Shown one piece after another: positions 28,431 to 37,128 of a DNA stretch of 64,000 bases. Source of the stretch: Pseudomonadota bacterium (GTDB lineage Bacteria > Desulfobacterota > Desulfovibrionia > Desulfovibrionales > Desulfovibrionaceae); contig JAEYDL010000006.1 of assembly GCA_023403845.1 (NCBI GenBank), positions 1 to 64,000 on the forward strand. The letters are read 5' to 3'. Both the position numbers and the translations under genes were made by a program. The notes under the pieces are model-generated. The model was not told where the DNA came from. It saw nothing but the letters and a program-made list of their open reading frames with translations, and made no database searches. The first letter of the stretch is position 1, and each line of letters opens with the position of its first letter.

Positions 28431-29685
28431 GGTGCAGAACCTCCCGGCAGGCGTCGTAGGTTCCGGCGGCAAGCAGCTTGTGGACGAAGCCGGGTTCGTA
28501 GTCGGAACGAACGAAGTCCCCACCGTCCTTTGAACGCTGGAAAAAGAAAATGTCCCGGCAGATGACCCCGTCGTCCCCCAGCGGGCAGACTTCGCTGATG
28601 TTGGTGATCCGGCGCTTGCCGTTCACGTCGCGCTCGATCTGCACAAGAAGATCCAGCGCGCTGGAAAGCTGCCGCCGCACGAGGGAGGAACTCATGGAGT
28701 GCGCTCCCATATTCAGCATGTTTTCCAGACGCAGCATGGCGTCCGCGGGGCTGTTGGCGTGCACGGTGGAGAGAGAACCGTCATGGCCGGTATTCATGGC
28801 CTGAAGCATGTCGAACGCTTCTGCGCCGCGAACTTCACCCAGCAGGATACGGTCCGGACGCATACGCAGAGCATTGCGCAGCAGATCCCGCTGCGTCACT
28901 TCGCCCTTTCCTTCCACCGAGGGCGGCCGGGTTTCCAGACGCACGACAAAGGGCTGGTCAAGCTGAAGTTCGGCCGCGTCCTCAATGGTGATGATGCGTT
29001 CGTCGCGGGCGATGTGCTGGGACAGAGCGTTGAGCAGCGTGGTCTTGCCCGCGCCGGTTCCTCCGGAGACAAGAATGTTCAGGCGCGACCGGGCGGCGAT
29101 CTTGAGGAATTCCGCCATGACGTCGGACATGCTGCCCCCCTGGGCCAGCCGTTCCAGACTCATGACCCCACGGGAGAATTTACGGATGGAAATGCAGATG
29201 CCGTTCAGCGACAGAGGCGGAGCAATGATGTTGACGCGACTGCCGTCGGCCAGACGGGCATCCACCATGGGGGACGATTCGTCCACACGCCGTCCCACCG
29301 CACTGGTGATGCGCTGGGCAAGATTGAGCAGATGGGACTCGTCCCGGAAGGTGTACCGCGTTTCCTCCAGCTTGCCTCTGCGCTCCACAAGAACCTGCCT
29401 GGGACCGTTGATGAGCACGTCTGATACTTCGGGGTCGTCCATGCACGCCTGAATGGGACCGAGCCGGACCATGTCGTCCACGATTTCACGGGTCAGGGCG
29501 TGCTGTTCAAAACCATTGAGAAACAGTTTGTAGGAGGACACCGCATCTGCGATAATCTTTCCCACGACACGTTCCAGCTCCCGCACGTCCATATTCAGGG
29601 CCGCTTCCGCATCAATCTGATCAACGATAAGGGAACGCAGCCGCTGATGAGTATCGATTCCGATATTGGAAAGAGTGTCATTCAT
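28420..29685 (-). CDS. tadA: Tad pilus assembly/retraction ATPase TadA (CpaF)
   Basis: A 421-residue secretion ATPase of the T2SE/VirB11 superfamily. Walker A is GGTGAGKTT (208-216). The Asp box follows as ITIEDAAELQL, Walker B as RILLGEVRGAEA and the His box as GHDGSLSTVHANS. TadA powers extension, and in this family also retraction, of Flp pili. The ATG at 29685 overlaps the tadZ stop (ATGA) and has an AAAAGG site, so I prefer it to the GTG six codons upstream. Confidence 0.95.
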   Translation of the reverse strand: MNDTLSNIGIDTHQRLRSLIVDQIDAEAALNMDVRELERVVGKIIADAVSSYKLFLNGFEQHALTREIVDDMVRLGPIQACMDDPEVSDVLINGPRQVLVERRGKLEETRYTFRDESHLLNLAQRITSAVGRRVDESSPMVDARLADGSRVNIIAPPLSLNGICISIRKFSRGVMSLERLAQGGSMSDVMAEFLKIAARSRLNILVSGGTGAGKTTLLNALSQHIARDERIITIEDAAELQLDQPFVVRLETRPPSVEGKGEVTQRDLLRNALRMRPDRILLGEVRGAEAFDMLQAMNTGHDGSLSTVHANSPADAMLRLENMLNMGAHSMSSSLVRRQLSSALDLLVQIERDVNGKRRITNISEVCPLGDDGVICRDIFFFQRSKDGGDFVRSDYEPGFVHKLLAAGTYDACREVLHHAA

Positions 29686-30866
29686 CGGGCAAGCCTTTTC
29701 CACCAGGAGGTTTTGCCGGTTGCGCCCATGCCCAGCAGGTCGGCACTCAGCTTTTCCAGTGTTTCATGCAGGCAATGGGAAGAGGAAGTGAAAGTCACTC
29801 CATTCAGCAGATCATCGCTCAGACGGCGCAGATACGGCAGCGTGTAATCCATCTTGCGTCCAAGCACGCCTTCCAGCGAAGTCTGGGGAATGGTCTGACG
29901 CGGCGACGTGTTATTGTACAGCGTGATGATGCGGGCCTTGCGATTCCGCTCGGCCATCCAGCGCAGAACCGTCTGCCCGGCCTTGGCAGACGCCAGAGAG
30001 CCGGACATGACCACCAGCGCCACATCCGCCGCCCCCATCAGGCAGGAACGCAAAGGACTCGCACCATTGCAGCGCCATACCTGATACCTGTATTCACCCC
30101 CCAGAAGATCGGACAGCGAAGAAACACCCTGCTCCGTGAACGAATAATGTTCTCCCAGCGGTTCCCAGCCATCCAGAAGAGCCAGCCCCGACATGGGGGA
30201 AAGCACGGCCTGCCGCACCAGTTCCCTGTCCAGACGTTCGCCCGCCTCCAGGAGAACCTTCAGATTGCCCGACTGGTCGCAGGAAAGGTAGGACCCCACC
30301 GAAGGAGAAGCCATGTCCGCATCCAGAACCACGGTGTCACGGCCATGCTTCTGGGACAGCCACGCTCCAAGTCCGGCGGTCAGCAACCCGGCTCCCACGC
30401 CGCCGTGCACGCCGTACACCACGACCATGCGTCCGCCCCGCCTTTGGACGACGGAATCCAGACGCAGCAGCGTGCGCAGAGACTGAAGCAACTCTTCGGC
30501 GGGAACCGGAGAAACGAAATATTCGCTCACCCCCACGGTGCGCAGCCGCCGGTAGAAACTGATATCATTTTCGCTTCCCAGAGCCACGACCACCGCATCA
30601 GCCGGGCAGCGTGCGCAGACTTCCCGTGCGAAGCCCTGCGGATCGGCCTGCCCGACCAGATCGAGAACGACGGCCCGCAAACGGGTGAAGTCAGCGGGAC
30701 TGAAAGTCTTCAAAAAGGAGGTTCCTCCTTTGACTTCCGCCTCCATTTCCACAAGAAATCCATTGGATTTCAAAAGGTTTTTAAGCGGCATCGCAGTGCC
30801 CGGATCCCGCAGGAAAAGAGCGATCCGAATGCTGTCGTCGTTGTCCATTATCCCTTGAAAATGCAT
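29682..30866 (-). CDS. tadZ: TadZ/CpaE-like polar localisation protein with degenerate P-loop
   Basis: A 394-residue protein with an N-terminal receiver-like domain (about 12-140) and a C-terminal MinD/ParA-like ATPase domain, the TadZ/CpaE layout. The deviant Walker A should read KGGxGKS/T, but here it is YGVHGGVGAGL (151-161) without either lysine, so ATP hydrolysis is doubtful. TadZ marks the pole or site where the Tad machine assembles. AGAGG lies five bases before the ATG at 30866; ATG 30848 is a possible later start. Confidence 0.85.
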   Translation of the reverse strand: MHFQGIMDNDDSIRIALFLRDPGTAMPLKNLLKSNGFLVEMEAEVKGGTSFLKTFSPADFTRLRAVVLDLVGQADPQGFAREVCARCPADAVVVALGSENDISFYRRLRTVGVSEYFVSPVPAEELLQSLRTLLRLDSVVQRRGGRMVVVYGVHGGVGAGLLTAGLGAWLSQKHGRDTVVLDADMASPSVGSYLSCDQSGNLKVLLEAGERLDRELVRQAVLSPMSGLALLDGWEPLGEHYSFTEQGVSSLSDLLGGEYRYQVWRCNGASPLRSCLMGAADVALVVMSGSLASAKAGQTVLRWMAERNRKARIITLYNNTSPRQTIPQTSLEGVLGRKMDYTLPYLRRLSDDLLNGVTFTSSSHCLHETLEKLSADLLGMGATGKTSWWKRLAR

Positions 30867-31022
30867 GGAAACCTCTGTGTATAATGTCCACTGCCGGGGC
30901 AGAATACAGCTCCGGCCAGCCGTGGGAAAATCTGTTTTCATCAGGCCGCACCGGCCACGGCGTTCCGACGGCGCAAAATGCGGGCCGGCACGCCGACTGC
31001 CGGTCGAAAAATACGGCCCCCG

Positions 31023-31625
31023 CTAGTTGCCGCTCCCGGAATCGCCAGCGTCCATGGATACTTCTCCCAATTCGCGCACTTCTCCTTTCTGGTAGCGTTC
31101 GATGGGACCGGTGGCGGCCATGGAATTGGGAGCGCCGAGCGCGGCCGGCCGGATCAGATCTTCCGGATTGACGGCCTGAAGCTCCATATTCGCCTCCATG
31201 CTGCGGGCATAGTCGCGGGAAACGGCGTTGGCGGTATACCAGTGATCGGCTCCGCCTGCGGGCTGATCCACAGGCTGCAGGGAACGCATCACCACAAAGG
31301 AAACGTCCAGCTGGTTCCCTGCGCCGTCATGTCGTTCGATACTCTGCGCATCCAGACCGTGACGAAGCAGAACGTCGTTCACGGCTTCAACCTGATCCCG
31401 CTGTACCGCAGGACCAGAGGTCACGACGGCGGAAAGCCGTCCCTTGGGCAATACGGCCAGAGCGGCTTCCAGAGCGGCGGGCCGTTCGGCGGCATTCAGC
31501 GTCGCCAGCGATACCATTTTGTCTTCGCGCAGCGTCACAATTCGATTCTGAGGCAGCACAGTAGTCTGTGACGCGCATCCGGCACTCAAGGCCATGGCCA
31601 GAATGAGGAAAGAAAGTCGTTTCAT
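31023..31625 (-). CDS. cpaD: CpaD-like pilus biogenesis lipoprotein
   Basis: A 200-residue lipoprotein: signal sequence then lipobox SAGC (about residues 13-16). The CpaD-like C-terminal segment reads NAVSRDYARSMEANMELQAVNP, then EDLIRP, the counterpart of the NLAAMVANPRDL motif of Caulobacter CpaD. It is thought to help the CpaC secretin in the outer membrane. The ATG at 31625 has AAGGA at good spacing. A gap of 156 bases separates it from tadZ. Confidence 0.75.
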   Translation of the reverse strand: MKRLSFLILAMALSAGCASQTTVLPQNRIVTLREDKMVSLATLNAAERPAALEAALAVLPKGRLSAVVTSGPAVQRDQVEAVNDVLLRHGLDAQSIERHDGAGNQLDVSFVVMRSLQPVDQPAGGADHWYTANAVSRDYARSMEANMELQAVNPEDLIRPAALGAPNSMAATGPIERYQKGEVRELGEVSMDAGDSGSGN

Positions 31626-31754
31626 CAGGGATTCCTTTGCATGTCCGGTCGGCAGGCAGGCCGACTTCGATTCGAAATAGCTCATGCACATCAAAAACAG
31701 GGAGAATGGCTCCGCACGGCGGGCGCAATCCGCCGCACGGAGAACTGATCATAA

Positions 31755-33176
31755 TCAATAGACGAAGTCGGCTGGCTGAATGGGACCGGACTGTACTTCC
31801 GGAGTCTCTCCCACCAGCATCCGCTCGAACACTCCGGGAACGTACAACTGCGCGTTGGGAATGCGCAGTTGCCCGCCCGAAGGGCCGGAAACGTATGCCG
31901 TGGCGATAATGACCAGCTCGGTTTCGCCGCGCTGGAATTCCGTGGAGCGGGCCAGAGCGCCGAGAACGGGAATGTCGCCGAGTCCGGGAATCTTGCTTAC
32001 GGAATTGACCAGAGAGTTCTGAAGCAGACCGCCAATGGCAAAGCTCTGGCCGGAAGCCAGTTCCACAGTGGTTTCCGCACGTCTGACCACGAAGCCTGGC
32101 ATACGAATGCCCTCCAGCGTAATGCCGTTGGCGTCGTTGGGTTCACTGACTTCGGGCCTCAGGCGCAGGCTGATGCGATTAGGGGAAAGGATGGTGGGCG
32201 TCACGCTGAGCAGCACGCCGAAATCCTTAAACTCGACGCTGATGTCGCCATCTCCCGAATAGGTGGGGAAAGGCGTCTGTCCACCGGCTAGAAAGCTTGC
32301 CGTTTCGCCAGAAACTACGGACAGGTTGGGTTCGGCCAGCACGGAAACAAGACTTTCTTCGGCCAGCGCGTCGATAAGACCGGCGATATCAGGCGACCCC
32401 TCGATGACGGAGCCGGGCATCCCGGTAATCACGTTATCCGCAAGACCAAAGGCTATGGAAGTGCCGCTCCAGGAGGAAGCCCCTGAAGCCCCCCATTTGA
32501 AGCCGAGCTTTTCCGAAAGATTGCGATTCACTTCCGCCACGCGGACCCGAATGGTCACCTGTGTGGGCATTGTCACGGTCAGACGGTTGATGATCCTGCC
32601 GTGCCGGGCGGCCAGCGTGCCCTTGCCCGTGCCAGGACCGCTCTTCTCATCGTCGCCGGAATCGGAATCCTGATTTCCCTTGCTGCTGGAGGCCCCGGAC
32701 GCCGCAGCCATCTGCGGCTTGCCGATCTGTACGAAGGAATCGAGAAGCGCCACCACATCAGCCGCAACCTGTGCGCTGGGCACCTCGCCACTGACCACCA
32801 CGCCATCGGCGGCCGGGGTCAGCTTCAGCGAAAGGGAAGGGAAATCCCGGCGCAGAGCTTCCATCATCTGCCGGGTGTCATAGGCCACGGAAATAGTCGC
32901 GCTGTAGCAGGTTCCCCCGTTTCCATCCAGAGCGAACAGAGAGGTCCGTCCCGGAAGGCGTCCGAACACCAGCAGCTTGTCGGGACTGACCACCTGATAG
33001 CTGGCGATTTCCGGTTCCGCTATGAATATTGTTCCCGCAGGACGAGGCAGAGAAACGGTCACGCCCTGACTGACGGCGACATCAAGCGTCTGCTGCGGAG
33101 TCCGGACGGTCGCTCCCGCAATGCTGCCCGAGCATGAAATCAGGACAAGGACGAGGAGAGTAAGGATGCGATGCAT
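31755..33176 (-). CDS. cpaC: Tad secretin CpaC/RcpA
   Basis: A 473-residue outer-membrane secretin. It has a signal peptide (residues 1-22), an N0/BON-like periplasmic region up to about 150, a low-complexity Ser/Gly/Asp linker (about 157-190), and the secretin core with SLVSVLAEPNLSVVSGETASFLAGG and the closing VSKIPGLGDIPVLGALARS signature. It forms the channel for the Flp pilus through the outer membrane. The ribosome site is AAAGG. It lies between cpaB and cpaD in the usual order. Confidence 0.95.
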   Translation of the reverse strand: MHRILTLLVLVLISCSGSIAGATVRTPQQTLDVAVSQGVTVSLPRPAGTIFIAEPEIASYQVVSPDKLLVFGRLPGRTSLFALDGNGGTCYSATISVAYDTRQMMEALRRDFPSLSLKLTPAADGVVVSGEVPSAQVAADVVALLDSFVQIGKPQMAAASGASSSKGNQDSDSGDDEKSGPGTGKGTLAARHGRIINRLTVTMPTQVTIRVRVAEVNRNLSEKLGFKWGASGASSWSGTSIAFGLADNVITGMPGSVIEGSPDIAGLIDALAEESLVSVLAEPNLSVVSGETASFLAGGQTPFPTYSGDGDISVEFKDFGVLLSVTPTILSPNRISLRLRPEVSEPNDANGITLEGIRMPGFVVRRAETTVELASGQSFAIGGLLQNSLVNSVSKIPGLGDIPVLGALARSTEFQRGETELVIIATAYVSGPSGGQLRIPNAQLYVPGVFERMLVGETPEVQSGPIQPADFVY

Positions 33177-33213
33177 GCTGAAACCTTTATGATGGAAAAG
33201 TTAGGCGGATCGA

Positions 33214-34071
33214 TCAGCGCTGTTCCTGTGCCGTGCCGTAATAGGTGACGACTGAACGCGGCGAGCTTCTGTCAATGCGTTTTGATCTCAGAGGCACGAA
33301 TTCGGCGGCCGTTGTGGGGCTGGAATCCATTTCCTGTACAGAAGAGGAACTCTCTGCGAGATCGCACAGACTCAGGGAGAGGGTTCCGGCGGAACGGGCC
33401 ACGGTGAGGACCTCCACCTGCTTGGGACTTACTTCAAGAGTCACGGTTCCCTTGCGGTTCCGCTGGGCGCGCGCGTTCTGCTCCTCACCCTGAGGACGCA
33501 GTCCCGTCCGTTCAAAATCGCGGTTGACTGCGATCACCCGGATACCCCGCAGCAAAGTCTGCGCTGAATCAAAGCCCAGCGTGCCTTCCGGCCCGACGCC
33601 AAATTTGCCGGACAGAACGACATCAACCCGGTTGCCGGGCCGTATCAGTCCCGCCCCGCCAGTCACGTCGTCCACCTGAATGGTAAAGGCCCTGAAGCCG
33701 GAACGGAGAACGGCGGAAAGAAAATCGCTCTCTCCCGGCTGGAGAATGTTTTCTCCCGAAAGCGGGTTCCCCTTGTGCAATGGGACACGAAGGATGGCTC
33801 CCTCAAGCTCTTCAAGCTTGATCTTTCCCTTGGCGAAGAAATCGACGGCGTCTTCCGCCTTCCCGGTCCATTCCGCCCACGTCAGATCCCTGGATTCGAG
33901 GAATTCTCCCGGCGCAAGATCTCTTGCCACGGCAGCGACGGAAAGCTGTTGCTGCTGCGTCCCCGCAGCCGTCGACCGGGAAGAGCCTCTGCCGCCGGAC
34001 AGAACGTAGACGCACAGGCCAAGCGCGCAGACGATGATTACCGCCAGGGCCAGGGTAAAAGTTTTCTTCAT
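33214..34071 (-). CDS. cpaB: Tad pilus protein CpaB/RcpC
   Basis: A 285-residue membrane-anchored periplasmic protein with one N-terminal transmembrane helix (about 5-25), then an SAF-like domain (AVARDLAPGEFLESRDLTW) and the CpaB core DDVTGGAGLIRPGNRVDVVLSG. CpaB/RcpC associates with the secretin. The ATG at 34071 has AAAGGGACG just upstream. The gap to cpaC is 37 bases. Confidence 0.9.
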   Translation of the reverse strand: MKKTFTLALAVIIVCALGLCVYVLSGGRGSSRSTAAGTQQQQLSVAAVARDLAPGEFLESRDLTWAEWTGKAEDAVDFFAKGKIKLEELEGAILRVPLHKGNPLSGENILQPGESDFLSAVLRSGFRAFTIQVDDVTGGAGLIRPGNRVDVVLSGKFGVGPEGTLGFDSAQTLLRGIRVIAVNRDFERTGLRPQGEEQNARAQRNRKGTVTLEVSPKQVEVLTVARSAGTLSLSLCDLAESSSSVQEMDSSPTTAAEFVPLRSKRIDRSSPRSVVTYYGTAQEQR

Positions 34072-34126
34072 ACAAACGTCCCTTTTAGTCGCATGGTTCA
34101 ATAATGCTAGATAGTTCGCCCTGCTG

Positions 34127-34570
34127 TCAGCCAATAAGGGCCGGACTCACGATATTCCACAATCCCGCCAGCCCGCCGATGCCGATGGCCACTCCATAGG
34201 GAATGACGGAGGGTCTGCGCCCCTTGAACAGGCCCCTGGCGCAATACAGGAGCGCAAGCAAACCACCCGAGCATGCGGTGACAAACAGAAAGGTTCCCAT
34301 GTGGTCAGGCAGCCAGAGCGCACAGGCCGCAAGCAGCTTGACGTCGCCTCCTCCCATGACGTTCCGGCTGTACAGGCACAAGGAAACCGCAAACAGCAAC
34401 AGCGCCTGGCGCCAGCCCAGCAGTGCCGGATCCCCGGTCAGCAGCGCATTGAGCAAGGCTCCGGCCGCCACCGCAAGCGACAACGCATTGGGAATCCGAT
34501 AGGTTGTGGCATCCGTAAACATGGCGGCCACAAGGCAGCACATTGAGCCGCAAGCCAGAATCAGGGTCAT
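34127..34570 (-). CDS. tadV: Prepilin peptidase TadV/CpaA
   Basis: A 147-residue inner-membrane aspartic protease of the A24 family with five or so hydrophobic segments. Both catalytic aspartates are visible: Asp20 in MFTDATTYRIPN and Asp76 in the GGGDVK motif (73-78). It processes the Flp prepilin and TadE/TadF pseudopilins. It overlaps flp by four bases. Confidence 0.93.
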   Translation of the reverse strand: MTLILACGSMCCLVAAMFTDATTYRIPNALSLAVAAGALLNALLTGDPALLGWRQALLLFAVSLCLYSRNVMGGGDVKLLAACALWLPDHMGTFLFVTACSGGLLALLYCARGLFKGRRPSVIPYGVAIGIGGLAGLWNIVSPALIG

Positions 34571-34758
34571 TTCTTGGAACTCTCCTGCGGAAGCTGGTCG
34601 AGAATATTGTCGAACAGGGAATCAAGCGTTTTCGAGAAGGTGCCGTCGGAAGAGACGAGCGCCCCGATCACAACGGCCACGCCGGCAGCCAGAATTCCGT
34701 ACTCGATGGCAGTGACGCCGCTTTCATCCTGCATGAACTTCTTCAATTGACGCAACAT
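34567..34758 (-). CDS. flp: Flp-type major pilin
   Basis: A 63-residue prepilin. The short leader ends at Gly14, followed by VTAIEYGILAAGVAVVIGALV, with Glu19 and Tyr20 giving the Flp hallmark G/xxxxEY processing motif. The mature pilin would be about 49 residues with one hydrophobic helix. GGAGG lies five bases before the ATG. It is the first gene of the Tad operon, 54 bases after the hutW-like gene on the same strand. I could not see its promoter. Confidence 0.95.
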   Translation of the reverse strand: MLRQLKKFMQDESGVTAIEYGILAAGVAVVIGALVSSDGTFSKTLDSLFDNILDQLPQESSKK

Positions 34759-34812
34759 GTTTTCCTCCAGTTCAGGTTGATCTTGCTTTCCCGTGAAACA
34801 AATCCGTCCGCA

Positions 34813-36432
34813 TTAGCAGCGGGCAGGATGCCCCACCCCGGGATGGGACGCGCCGGAATGAGGCATGCCGGAACGGGGGGCACCCTGAGCGCCCGCACGT
34901 TCTTCAATATATTCGATGAGCAGCTGGTTCAGATTGACGTACCAGAACTGCCCGGCCAGGGTCAGGGAATAAAAGGAATCCCGCTTCTCCAGAAGGCCTG
35001 CTCCACGCCACTGATCCAGCAAGGGCGCCACCAGAGCCGCGAGTTCTCCCTTCCCGGAGAGGGTCGCATATTCATGCTCGACGCAGAGCTTTTCCAGCAT
35101 GGGCACGTCGATGTATCCCTGTTCCAGAGACTCGGTCAGAGCCTTGTTCAGAGCCGACAACGCCACAGGAGCCAGGAGCATGGCCACGGGCTTGCGCCCT
35201 TCCTCCACCTGAGCACGCCATGCGTCGTAATCCCGCGTGTTGTAGGTCATACAGCCGTTGAGCAGACCGCCCGCGCCGGGTCCGAACCCCAGACAGGAAG
35301 CGCCGCTCTTGGTATAGATGTTGTAAATGTTGCGCTCGTGGGGAGTACGTCCCCAGTGCTCAATGGACAGACGGCGATAGTGGGCATTCTCCAGAACGCG
35401 ACTCGCCTCGGCGAACATCCGGCCCAGCTGCACGGTATCGGCGGCAGGAGGCATCTTGCCGGCGGCAATGGCTTTCGCCAGTGGCGAGTTGCGATGCACG
35501 CCGAGCTGATAGCAATCCATGCCATCAAGATTCAATTCCCGGGCCGTGGCCAGATCCTGCAACCATATATCCATGCTCTGACGCGGCAGCCCATAGATGA
35601 GGTCCACCACCACGGCCGCCTGCCTGTAGGACTGCAACAGGCGAATGTGTTCGGCGAGTTCTTCCCTGCTCGCCCGCCGTCCCATGGAGCGACGAATTTT
35701 CGTATCGAACGTCTGCACGCCAAGAGAAAAACGGTTTACGCCTCCCGCAAGCGCAGCCTCTATCCGCTCAGGAACCAGGTCGGAAGTCCGCCCCTCCAAA
35801 GTAATCTCGCAATCATTGGAGAGGGGGAGAAACTCATGCAGAGCAGCCAGCAGGCGGCTCAGGTCCTTCGGAGCCAGTGCGGTGGGGGTACCTCCGCCCA
35901 GATAAACCGCGTTCACGGGATCGGCGTCCTGAGCCTCTCTCCCCTTCCACAAGGATAGTTCCCGGATCAGCATATCCGTATAGGCCGCGCCAAGTTCCGA
36001 ACTATAGGCTTTCTGGAAGAAGCTGCAGTAGAGACACCGGATTTCACAGAATGGCACATGGATATAGACAAGTTTCTTTCCGGCGCGGCTCTGTCGGGAA
36101 AGTCCCTCCAGCATGGCGGAAACCGCCGCACCCGTGACAGGGATTCCCCCCATGCCGGGATGCACGGAGATCTTGCCGTCAAAGGCTTCAGTGAGCGGAT
36201 CACCGCCCTCGCGGGCATAGAAACGAAGAGGATCCCGCGAAGCGGAACCATGCGGCATTACGGCCCGTCCAATGCTCAGACTGTGCCGGGAATGTTCGGC
36301 GGACAACATTTCCAGAACTTCGGGACCAACGCCGGGATGTTCTCCTCTGGGTGACGACGGTGCAGCAGAATGCATGGCTCCATTACCTGTATCAATCAAA
36401 GATTTCTGCTCAAATTTACTGGAATAGTTCAT
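34813..36432 (-). CDS. hutW: HutW/ChuW-like anaerobic haem-degrading radical SAM enzyme
   Basis: A 539-residue HemN-superfamily radical SAM protein. The cluster motif CxxxCxxC is Cys129, Cys133 and Cys136, in VYIHVPFCEIRCLYCSFFQ. That Phe-Phe-rich context and the extended C-terminal half match the ChuW/HutW group, which opens haem under anaerobic conditions to release iron, rather than coproporphyrinogen oxidase. The C-terminus is odd: a short Gly/Pro/His-rich tail with repeated HSG/HPG units (SGMPHSGASHPGVGHPARC). A related HPGVG occurs in the N-terminal extension at about residue 32. I chose ATG 36432; ATG 36546 is in frame but would begin right at a hairpin. No haem transporter is adjacent. 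Confidence 0.78.
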   Translation of the reverse strand: MNYSSKFEQKSLIDTGNGAMHSAAPSSPRGEHPGVGPEVLEMLSAEHSRHSLSIGRAVMPHGSASRDPLRFYAREGGDPLTEAFDGKISVHPGMGGIPVTGAAVSAMLEGLSRQSRAGKKLVYIHVPFCEIRCLYCSFFQKAYSSELGAAYTDMLIRELSLWKGREAQDADPVNAVYLGGGTPTALAPKDLSRLLAALHEFLPLSNDCEITLEGRTSDLVPERIEAALAGGVNRFSLGVQTFDTKIRRSMGRRASREELAEHIRLLQSYRQAAVVVDLIYGLPRQSMDIWLQDLATARELNLDGMDCYQLGVHRNSPLAKAIAAGKMPPAADTVQLGRMFAEASRVLENAHYRRLSIEHWGRTPHERNIYNIYTKSGASCLGFGPGAGGLLNGCMTYNTRDYDAWRAQVEEGRKPVAMLLAPVALSALNKALTESLEQGYIDVPMLEKLCVEHEYATLSGKGELAALVAPLLDQWRGAGLLEKRDSFYSLTLAGQFWYVNLNQLLIEYIEERAGAQGAPRSGMPHSGASHPGVGHPARC

Positions 36433-36462
36433 ATTTTTCTCTAATGTATAAAGTTTTGTTAA

Positions 36463-36502
36463 TAAGACAAAAATTCTTTTTAACGTATAAAATTCTGTCT
36501 TA
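36463..36502. promoter_or_regulatory. Dyad in the hutW leader
   Basis: TAAGACA (36463-36469) and TGTCTTA (36496-36502) form an inverted repeat in the A/T-rich leader of the hutW-like gene, just downstream of its likely transcription start. An iron- or haem-responsive repressor would be a natural ligand, but no consensus is matched well enough to name one. Confidence 0.35.
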
Positions 36503-36514
36503 CGAATTTTTTGA

Positions 36515-36543
36515 GTGATAAAGAAACTCAAATTCACTGTCAA
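36515..36543 (-). promoter_or_regulatory. Candidate promoter of hutW
   Basis: On the minus strand a perfect -35 TTGACA (36543-36538) is followed after 17 bases by TATCAC (36520-36515), four of six matches to the -10 consensus. Transcription would start near 36508, about 75 bases before the chosen ATG. Confidence 0.5.
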
Positions 36544-36544
36544 C

Positions 36545-36581
36545 AAAAAAGAACATCTCCCGGCGTAAAAAAGGGAGATGT
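36545..36581 (-). terminator. Rho-independent terminator just upstream of the hutW promoter
   Basis: A 9-bp stem (36553-36561 with 36573-36581) is followed on the minus strand by tt-c-tttttt. It would insulate the hutW promoter from transcription coming from the tRNA-Asn side. Confidence 0.7.
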
Positions 36582-36958
36582 CCTGTGTGAATAAAAGTAA
36601 CTTGTTATTTTTATTTATGAAATATTCAAAAACACTCTTGCCGCCGGATCAGAAGAAAAACCAAAACTGCAGCCCTCGCCCCCTGCCTGAGTGTCAGGCC
36701 GGAAACACTCGGCCGCAGCAGCAATCCGTTTCGGAAGAAAAAACCGGGAACTCTCTTCTTCCGGCATGCTTCCTGAAAAGCCAGCCTGCACCATGTCTGA
36801 CAATTATATATATTAGAGAGAGAACACGCGCGAAAAGAGTCCCGCAGTCAGAAAACCGTTTCCTGCACTCACTACAGAAGGATTACGCCGGACAGGAGGA
36901 TATGGGATTCGAAAAATGCGTTCAGCCAAAGACAGGAAGAGCCGTCCCAGAACCAGAA
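36582..36958. other. Non-coding stretch between hutW leader and tRNA-Asn
   Basis: About 375 bases with no credible gene. A 147-codon open frame on the plus strand from 36578 has no ribosome site and extends into the tRNA gene, so I do not accept it. Nothing else recognised. Confidence 0.5.
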
Positions 36959-36988
36959 AAGGCCCTGCAACTTTCATTGCAAGGCCTT
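36959..36988 (-). terminator. Terminator of tRNA-Asn
   Basis: A 12-bp stem (36959-36970 with 36977-36988, one G-T wobble) begins nine bases past the tRNA 3' end on the minus strand and is followed by a short T-rich ttct. Confidence 0.7.
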
Positions 36989-36996
36989 GTACTTTC

Positions 36997-37072
36997 TGGC
37001 TCCCCGGGACGGACTTGAACCGCCAACCTAGTGATTAACAGTCACCCGCTCTGCCGATTGAGCCACCGGGGA
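36997..37072 (-). tRNA. tRNA-Asn (anticodon GTT)
   Basis: A 76-base cloverleaf with encoded CCA. The acceptor stem TCCCCGG pairs with CCGGGGA, the D arm is GGCTCAATCGGCAGAGC, the anticodon loop CTGTTAA gives GTT, and the T arm contains GGTTCAAGTCC. Confidence 0.97.
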
Positions 37073-37099
37073 TCGAGACGCCTCGTTGGCGCGAAAAGA

Positions 37100-37128
37100 G
37101 GTCTATCGAAACTGGGGTCTCTCGTCAA
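37100..37128 (-). promoter_or_regulatory. Candidate tRNA-Asn promoter
   Basis: TTGACG (37128-37123), a 17-base spacer and TAGACC (37105-37100) on the minus strand place a start about 20 bases before the tRNA 5' end. Confidence 0.5.

Noticed and set aside
34813..36432. Radical SAM gene as coproporphyrinogen oxidase HemN
   Set aside because: The Phe-Phe context after CxxxCxxC and the extended C-terminal half fit HutW/ChuW better; a HemN-like role is only the alternative.
36578..37018. 147-codon open frame on the plus strand near tRNA-Asn
   Set aside because: It has no ribosome site and runs through the tRNA terminator into the tRNA-Asn gene.
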